A stretch of DNA of 64,000 bases, from assembly GCF_021044685.1 (NCBI RefSeq), contig NZ_CP088014.1:4698001-4762000 (forward strand). Reading direction: 5' to 3'. The stretch is from Bradyrhizobium daqingense (GTDB taxonomy: Bacteria; Pseudomonadota; Alphaproteobacteria; Rhizobiales; Xanthobacteraceae). Positions 59,379-64,000 of this stretch are shown here, in pieces (position 1 is the stretch's first letter; each line of letters opens with the position of its first letter). The notes beneath the pieces were generated by a model that was given only the letters and a program-made list of their open reading frames with translations, ran no database searches and was not told where the DNA came from. Position numbers and translations under genes: made by a program.

Positions 59379-59840
59379 ATGCGAGCCGAAGCTGATCCGG
59401 AGTTCGCGCCGATTGCGGAGCGCATCCACGCCAATGTCGGCCTGCAGGGTTTCATGAACCTGGTCGGTGCCGAGCTGTCTGAATTGGCGCGGGGCACCTG
59501 CACCCTCGTCGTTGAGCGTCGGCCGGAGCTGCTTCAGCAGCACGGCTTTTTCCATGGCGGCGTCACCGCCTTCCTGGTCGACAACGCCACGACGATCGCG
59601 GCCGCCACCTCGCGCGGCCAGCCGGCGCTGACTGCGGAATACAAGCTCAATTTGTTGTCGCCTGCGGTCGGCGAAAAGCTGATCTGTCGGGCAAAGGTGA
59701 TCAAGCCGGGCCGGCAGGTCGCGGTGGTCGCGGCCGATGTGTTCTGCGTCAGCGACGGCGTCGAGAAACATACGGCTACCGCACTGGCCTCGATCGCGAT
59801 CCTGAGCGAGGACGTCAAAACGAAAAGCCCGGCTGCGTGA
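59379..59840 (+). CDS. PaaI family thioesterase (hotdog fold)
   Basis: 153 residues from the ATG at 59379 (site GAGGAGGG). HGFFHGGVTAFLVDNATTIA is the hotdog-fold helix with the conserved HGG segment and acidic residue, followed by LTAEYKLNLLSPAVGEKL, as in PaaI thioesterases that cleave aryl- or acyl-CoA. It is paired with a TetR regulator. Its last codons lie in a terminator hairpin that serves the opposite strand. Confidence 0.9.
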   Translation: MRAEADPEFAPIAERIHANVGLQGFMNLVGAELSELARGTCTLVVERRPELLQQHGFFHGGVTAFLVDNATTIAAATSRGQPALTAEYKLNLLSPAVGEKLICRAKVIKPGRQVAVVAADVFCVSDGVEKHTATALASIAILSEDVKTKSPAA

Positions 59841-59852
59841 AGCAGCCGGGCT
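59815..59852 (-). terminator. Terminator of the rpsF-rpsR-DUF2232-rplI operon
   Basis: A perfect 11-bp stem AGCCCGGCTGC/GCAGCCGGGCT with a 5-base loop is followed on the minus strand by TTTTCGTTTT. It overlaps the stop of the convergent thioesterase gene and may end that transcript too, although no T run follows on the plus side. Confidence 0.82.
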
Positions 59853-59868
59853 GATTGGCACTCTGTAG

Positions 59869-59947
59869 TCATTGCCGGGCTTGACCCGGCAATCCATCTT
59901 CTTGCGCAGAGTCTGGATGGATGCGCGGGTCGAGCCCGCGCATGACG
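59869..59947. repeat. Intergenic palindromic repeat, family B, copy 3 (diverged)
   Basis: GTCATTGCCGGGCTTGACC and GGTCGAGCCCGCGCATGAC form the outer arms, with ATCCATCTT and CTGGATGGAT inside. It has the same hairpin plan as copies 1 and 2 and stands between the convergent thioesterase and rplI genes. Confidence 0.8.
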
Positions 59948-59962
59948 AGTTGAGCTTGTGGC

Positions 59963-60562
59963 TTACTTCTCTTCCTCAGCCGGCGCCGGCGCGACGTCGT
60001 CGTGCTGGGCTTCCGGATCGAAGAACTCGCCGGCGGCGGCGATCGCCTCGGCGGCTGCGTCGCGGTCCTCGTTGCGGGTGGAGATGTCCTCGCCGCGGTT
60101 GATGCGCTCGGCCTCGTCCTGGCTGCGCGCGACCGTGACGGTGATCTCGACCTCGACCTCGGGGTGGACGGCAACGGTGATCGAGTGCTTGCCGATGGTC
60201 TTGATCGGTGCGTCGAGCTGGATCTGCGGGCGAGCCAACGAGACGCCGTCGGCTTCGAACGCGATGACGATGTCACGCACGTTGACCGAGCCGAACAGCT
60301 GGCCGGCCTCCGAAGCCTGACGGATCACGATGATGTTCTTGCCCTCGATCTTCTCGGCGACCTTGGATGCTTCTGCCTTGGACGCAAGGTTGCGTGCCTC
60401 GAGATCGGCCTTCATGCCGTCATACTTGGCGCGGTTGTCGGCGGTGGCGCGCAGCGCCTTGCCGCGCTTGAGCAGGAAGTTGCGCGCATAGCCGTCGCGA
60501 ACCTTCACGACTTCGCCCATCTGGCCGAGCTTGTTGACGCGTTCCAGCAAAATGACTTCCAT
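59963..60562 (-). CDS. rplI: 50S ribosomal protein L9
   Basis: 199 residues, longer than the E. coli form (149) because of an acidic C-terminal tail (residues about 150-199), as is usual in alphaproteobacteria. MEVILLERVNKLGQMGEVVK and VRDGYARNFLLKRGKALRAT are the N-terminal 23S-binding domain signature. Last gene of the ribosomal operon. Confidence 0.97.
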   Translation of the reverse strand: MEVILLERVNKLGQMGEVVKVRDGYARNFLLKRGKALRATADNRAKYDGMKADLEARNLASKAEASKVAEKIEGKNIIVIRQASEAGQLFGSVNVRDIVIAFEADGVSLARPQIQLDAPIKTIGKHSITVAVHPEVEVEITVTVARSQDEAERINRGEDISTRNEDRDAAAEAIAAAGEFFDPEAQHDDVAPAPAEEEK

Positions 60563-60610
60563 ATTCGTTCTCCTTTGAAGTGGTCTTGAGTTGCAGTTTT
60601 CGAGTTGGAC

Positions 60611-61585
60611 TTAAGGGGTCGGCAGCGGCGGCGGCTGCCGGCTGCGCAGAAAGCGCTCGCGGAAGCCGAACACGGCATCCGCAAGACCGAGAATCACCAC
60701 CGCGATCAAGGGCCAGCCGAACACGACGACGACGACGTAAAATGAGCCGAGCCAGAACGTGCGGCTCTTGAGCGCCAGCGTCAGCGTGTGCAGCACGGCG
60801 AAACCGGTCATCGCATAGCCCATCATCAGCGCGGCCGCGACGATCTGCGCGGCGATCGCGAGCAGGCCGCTTGTAAAGGAGAAGGCGAGAGCGATGCAGA
60901 GCGCGACCAGCGTCATCGGCGGCAGCTCCGCCGTCCTGATGTCCGGCCATGGACGGCGCAGCCGGCCCGATGTCGCGGTCACTTTGGCACTGAGCCAGAG
61001 GTTGAGCGTCAGCGTCAGCATCGCGATGAGGGTCGCGGTCGCCGGTGCGATGCGCACCAGCACGTCGACGAACCGGCCAGCTTCGCTAGAGGTTTGCGGG
61101 TCGGTGGCGCGCAGAAGGCGCATCAGTCCCCGCCGGAGCGAACCGGTGATGGTCTCTGCGTCGGTGCCGAGCGTGAGCAGGGCCGCCATCGTGGTCAGCG
61201 CGGCGAAGCCCGCGATCCAGAGCAGGATGCGGCCAACCGGATACCATTCGATCACGGGCTCGGCCTGCGGCGCGGTGATGTCAGGCGCGAGGCTCCCCAC
61301 CTGCCGACCGAGCAGGACGAGATGACCGAGCCACCAGGCCGGCAAGGCGACCGTGACGGCGAAGGCGATGCAGTAGGGCAGGCCGAACAGGGCACCGAGA
61401 CCGATCGCGGCGGCAATGCCGCCGAGGCTCGCGCAAAGCGGTCCCCAGCCGATCGAGGCGACCATCAGCGGCAGGGGTGCCAGATAGAACAGGACGAGCG
61501 AGATCAGCGCGCCCGAGATGATCGAGGCGAACATCAGGGCCGACGCGGCGCCGGCGATCAAGGCTATCAGCACAAAGGCCATCAT
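60611..61585 (-). CDS. DUF2232 membrane protein
   Basis: 324 residues from the ATG pair near 61585 (site GGGAGCGGGA); the frame is open 15 codons further up. About eight membrane helices. It stands between rpsR and rplI, the constant place of the DUF2232 (YybS-like) protein in alphaproteobacteria. RFVDVLVRIAPATATLIAML is part of the conserved core. Function unknown. Confidence 0.88.
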   Translation of the reverse strand: MMAFVLIALIAGAASALMFASIISGALISLVLFYLAPLPLMVASIGWGPLCASLGGIAAAIGLGALFGLPYCIAFAVTVALPAWWLGHLVLLGRQVGSLAPDITAPQAEPVIEWYPVGRILLWIAGFAALTTMAALLTLGTDAETITGSLRRGLMRLLRATDPQTSSEAGRFVDVLVRIAPATATLIAMLTLTLNLWLSAKVTATSGRLRRPWPDIRTAELPPMTLVALCIALAFSFTSGLLAIAAQIVAAALMMGYAMTGFAVLHTLTLALKSRTFWLGSFYVVVVVFGWPLIAVVILGLADAVFGFRERFLRSRQPPPLPTP

Positions 61586-61716
61586 CAGCTGTCCCGCTCC
61601 CTTCGAGCGGTTAGAGGCATTTCGCCCCAACCATCGGCGACCGGACGACCCGGAAGCCTTATGAGTTCAGATCAAGTGACGACCGGCGGCGCTTGCGGCC
61701 GCCGGCCGAATTCGTC

Positions 61717-61956
61717 TCAGCGAATGACGTAGGGCAGAAGGCCCAGGAAGCGCGCGCGCTTGATGGCACGGGCGAGCTCACGCTGCTTCTTCGCGGACAC
61801 AGCGGTGATGCGGCTCGGCACGATCTTGCCGCGCTCGGAGACGTAACGCATCAGCAGCTTGGAGTCCTTGTAGTCGATCTTCGGAGCATTGGCGCCCGTG
61901 AACGGGCAGCTCTTGCGACGACGGAAAAACGGGCGGCGTGCACCAGCTTCAGCCAT
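61717..61956 (-). CDS. rpsR: 30S ribosomal protein S18
   Basis: 79 residues. CPFTGANAPKIDYKDSKLLM and RYVSERGKIVPSRITAVSAK then KKQRELARAIKRARFLGLLP are the S18 signature. A single cysteine is present, so it is not the zinc-binding type. Follows rpsF by 5 bases. Confidence 0.98.
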   Translation of the reverse strand: MAEAGARRPFFRRRKSCPFTGANAPKIDYKDSKLLMRYVSERGKIVPSRITAVSAKKQRELARAIKRARFLGLLPYVIR

Positions 61957-61961
61957 TGGTC

Positions 61962-62429
61962 TTACTCCCCATCCGTGGTTTCAGCTTCATCGCGCGGACG
62001 GCGCGGACCGCGATCACCGCGGAAACCGCCCTCGCGGTCGCCACGGAAGCCGCCTTCACGCTCGCCGCGGAAGCCGCCGCCGCGATCGTCACGCTCGCGA
62101 TCACGGTCGGCCTTGCGCATCATCGCGGACGGACCTTCCTCGAGTTCCTCGACGCGGACGCTGAGATAGCGGATCACGTCTTCGCTGATGCGCTCCTGGC
62201 GCTCGATCTCGGCGATCGCCGTGGACGGCGCCTCGATGTTGAGCAGCACGAAGTGCGCCTTGCGGTTCTTGTTCATGCGGTAGGTGAGGGAGCGAACGCC
62301 CCAATTCTCGGTCTTGGTGATCTTGCCGCCGAGACCTTCGACGATACCGGTCATCTGCGCAGTCAGCTCTTCGACCTGCTGCGGGCTCGCGTCCTGACGC
62401 GCGAGAAAAACATGCTCGTAAAGAGGCAT
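61962..62429 (-). CDS. rpsF: 30S ribosomal protein S6
   Basis: 155 residues from the ATG at 62429 (site GAGGAAAGGACG). MPLYEHVFLARQDASPQQVE and LTYRMNKNRKAHFVLLNIEA are the S6 fold. The C-terminal extension after about residue 115 holds three near copies of GGFRG(E/D)R followed by an acidic end. S6 pairs with S18 on the 30S platform. First gene of the operon, with a long leader. Confidence 0.97.
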   Translation of the reverse strand: MPLYEHVFLARQDASPQQVEELTAQMTGIVEGLGGKITKTENWGVRSLTYRMNKNRKAHFVLLNIEAPSTAIAEIERQERISEDVIRYLSVRVEELEEGPSAMMRKADRDRERDDRGGGFRGEREGGFRGDREGGFRGDRGPRRPRDEAETTDGE

Positions 62430-62620
62430 GGACGTCCTTTCCTCATGTTGGCGCATCGCCCGGCGTCAAACCCTTAAGAGGCCTTCGGAAAGGACTCTGG
62501 GATCAAGCTCAGAAGGCGGAAACACGGGACGACGGGCCGACTGGCCCTGCCACACCAAAATCACGAATGATTTGCTGAGACCGTCCGTTCAGCTCCCGGC
62601 CGGGGTCTGCGGATGCGCGC

Positions 62621-62648
62621 CTTATACGGATTTTGGCCGGCTTTGCAA
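62621..62648 (-). promoter_or_regulatory. Promoter of the rpsF operon with a leader of about 185 bases
   Basis: On the minus strand TTGCAA (62643-62648) and TATAAG (62621-62626) are spaced by 16 bases. The transcript would carry a leader of about 185 nt before rpsF. In other bacteria the S6:S18 pair binds its own leader; I see hairpins here but cannot place the known CCG-bulge motif with certainty. Confidence 0.6.
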
Positions 62649-62695
62649 GGTTGGCAGCCAAGTTTCGGCGGGGACGCGAGCGAGATCGACCCCTT

Positions 62696-62728
62696 GATTT
62701 ATTTGTTTGTATGGCATACAAATAAATC
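62696..62728 (+). promoter_or_regulatory. Palindromic operator in front of the TetR-desaturase pair
   Basis: TTTGTATGGCATACAAA (62706-62722) is a perfect 8-1-8 palindrome. It is extended by GATTTATTTG on the left and CAAATAAATC on the right, which form an overlapping outer palindrome. It lies 20 bases before the TetR start in AT-rich DNA, unlike the GC-rich surroundings, and so very likely is the TetR binding site. Confidence 0.8.
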
Positions 62729-62741
62729 CGCGGGAGGAGCA

Positions 62742-63449
62742 ATGGCCGACAATTCTGCCCCAGTGCCGTTCGAAGCGGGCGCCGGCGACCCCAAGCACGC
62801 GGCGCGTGCCACGCGCTCGGCAGGCCGCAAGATGCGCTCGCTGTTGCTGGATGCGGCGAGCCCGCTATTCCGGGAGCGGGGACTTTCGGGCGCCTCGATC
62901 ACCGACATCGCCGCCGCGGCGAACGCTTTCCCGAGCCAGATCACCTATTACTTCCGCACCAAGGAGGCGTTGTTCGTGGAATGCGCCTGCCGCGAGCTCC
63001 TGTATCTCGCGCGTGCGACCGAGCAGGCAGCGCTGACCGCGCGCACGCCGCGGGAATACACCCACGCGCTGGCCGAGACGGTCACGGTGGGCGATTCGGT
63101 CGCCTTCTTCGCTGAAGCTTTGACGCTGACGCGACGGCGCCAGGATCTCGCGCCGTTGGTCGAGCGCACCATTGAGCGCCTGCACAGCGAAGGCGCGCGC
63201 GCCTATGCGAGCCAGGTCGAGCGGCACGGCTGGCGTTCCCTGCGTGCGCCGGACGAAAGCTCGCGGCGGTTCTGGGCCGTCGCCATCGGTGTCATCCTCG
63301 AAGGCTACGCCATGGGCCGATCGCCGGAGGAGCTCTGCGCCGAGATGCTGCGTGTGCTCGGCGAGCAGGCGAAATCCACGGGCGAAGCCGCGCGACTGCG
63401 TCTCGTCGAGGAGCACGGCACGTCAACCACATCGGATGGGGAGGGTTAG
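62742..63449 (+). CDS. TetR/AcrR family regulator
   Basis: 235 residues from the ATG at 62742 (site CGGGAGGAGC). The HTH is GLSGASITDIAAAANAFPSQ then ITYYFRTKEALFVEC. The C-terminal half resembles TetR proteins that sense small organic ligands, but none can be named. The desaturase gene begins 3 bases after the stop, so the two form an operon behind the palindrome. Confidence 0.9.
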   Translation: MADNSAPVPFEAGAGDPKHAARATRSAGRKMRSLLLDAASPLFRERGLSGASITDIAAAANAFPSQITYYFRTKEALFVECACRELLYLARATEQAALTARTPREYTHALAETVTVGDSVAFFAEALTLTRRRQDLAPLVERTIERLHSEGARAYASQVERHGWRSLRAPDESSRRFWAVAIGVILEGYAMGRSPEELCAEMLRVLGEQAKSTGEAARLRLVEEHGTSTTSDGEG

Positions 63450-63452
63450 GCC

Positions 63453-64000
63453 ATGACCGCGCTTCGCATGCGTGCCCGCGATTTCCTGACGGACGATCAA
63501 CTGGCCGACGTGCGGCAGCGCGTGACCTGGAAAGGCATTGCGCTGATCGCGCATGCCTGGGCACTGATCGCAGGCGCGATCGCACTGGTGGCGTGGTGGC
63601 CCAATCCGATCACCTATATTGTCGCCGTCGCCATCATCGGCTCGCGCCAGCTCGGGCTCGCTATCCTCATGCATGACGGTGCCCATGGCTGCCTGTCCGC
63701 CGACGAGAAAACCAATCTGACGCTGAGCCAGTGGTTCTGCGCCTATCCGCTGTTTGCGGAGACGCGCAGCTACCGGCGCTACCACTTGCAGCATCACGCG
63801 CGCACGCAGCAGGAGGACGATCCCGATCTCGTGCTGTCGGCGCCGTTTCCGATCACCGGGCTGAGCTACCGCCGCAAGTTCATCCGCGACATCACCGGGC
63901 AGACTGGCTACCAGCAGCGCAAGGCGCAATTGCTCAACGCGCTCGGGCCGAAGGACTGGCCATGGCGGCAGCGGGCGGCGCATTTCTGGGAGAAGCTCGG
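63453..64000 (+). CDS. Fatty acid desaturase family protein (3' end outside window)
   Basis: The first 182 codons are visible, from an ATG after GGGGAGGG. Histidine boxes of membrane desaturases appear as HDGAH and later HLQHH, with two hydrophobic stretches before the first box (about residues 26-66). The third box lies beyond the window. The family includes acyl-lipid desaturases, sphingolipid desaturases and alkane- or carotenoid-type hydroxylases. Co-transcribed with the TetR regulator, which probably adjusts it to a lipid signal. Confidence 0.88.
   Translation, partial: MTALRMRARDFLTDDQLADVRQRVTWKGIALIAHAWALIAGAIALVAWWPNPITYIVAVAIIGSRQLGLAILMHDGAHGCLSADEKTNLTLSQWFCAYPLFAETRSYRRYHLQHHARTQQEDDPDLVLSAPFPITGLSYRRKFIRDITGQTGYQQRKAQLLNALGPKDWPWRQRAAHFWEKL

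Overview
The window is high-GC DNA from a Bradyrhizobium-like alphaproteobacterium (order Hyphomicrobiales). The signs are the gene order rpsF-rpsR-DUF2232-rplI and dnaB-alr and radA-cvpA-purF, many ABC solute-binding proteins, the short palindromic intergenic repeats seen in Bradyrhizobium and relatives, a rhizobial-type PHO box before a DUF47-pit pair, and GTG/TTG starts with GA-rich ribosome binding sites. No 16S or other marker RNA is present, so the genus is an inference.

Layout. 1-3.7 kb: the end of a thiamine-diphosphate enzyme, a Lin0512-family protein, a GNAT acetyltransferase and a serine hydrolase closed by a strong terminator. 3.7-7.6 kb: a minus-strand RNA-repair operon of TROVE (Ro60/Rsr-like) then RtcB, preceded by about 700 bases holding four tandem units that look like bacterial Y RNAs (YrlA type), each with a permuted or degraded tRNA-like module between shared end boxes. 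Further upstream is a separate structured RNA of about 200 nt with its own promoter and terminator. This is the most unusual part of the window. 7.6-11.2 kb: small housekeeping and unknown genes (DUF429, GST, CsaA, an ArsC/Spx-like protein, a PAS-like protein). 11.5-16.2 kb: a branched-chain-amino-acid-type ABC importer. 16.3-18.4 kb: PHO-box-linked phosphate uptake, then a guanidine exporter under a guanidine-II (mini-ykkC) riboswitch. 18.5-21.9 kb: prfC, a solute-binding protein and a secreted unknown.

21.8-26.4 kb is an island bounded by direct repeats of about 225 bp. It carries a putative 2-oxoglutarate oxygenase, an acyltransferase split by an IS3-family element whose removal restores the reading frame exactly, and a chimeric remnant of the flanking secreted-protein gene. 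26.4-35.5 kb: NnrU, an acyl-CoA synthetase, a YfgM-like protein, a lipoprotein, der, an MFS exporter, an orphan solute-binding protein and a beta-propeller protein.

35.5-64 kb runs mostly on the minus strand: SDR, purF, cvpA, radA, a TSUP permease, then a sugar-type operon (GntR regulator, dehydrogenase, ABC importer, RpiB-like isomerase, PfkB kinase), glgX, a potassium channel with a zinc ribbon, an AP-endonuclease homologue, alr, dnaB, a cyclopropane-synthase homologue and the ribosomal operon rpsF-rpsR-DUF2232-rplI. Plus-strand additions are a c-type haem protein, a TetR-thioesterase pair and a TetR-desaturase pair that is cut by the window end.
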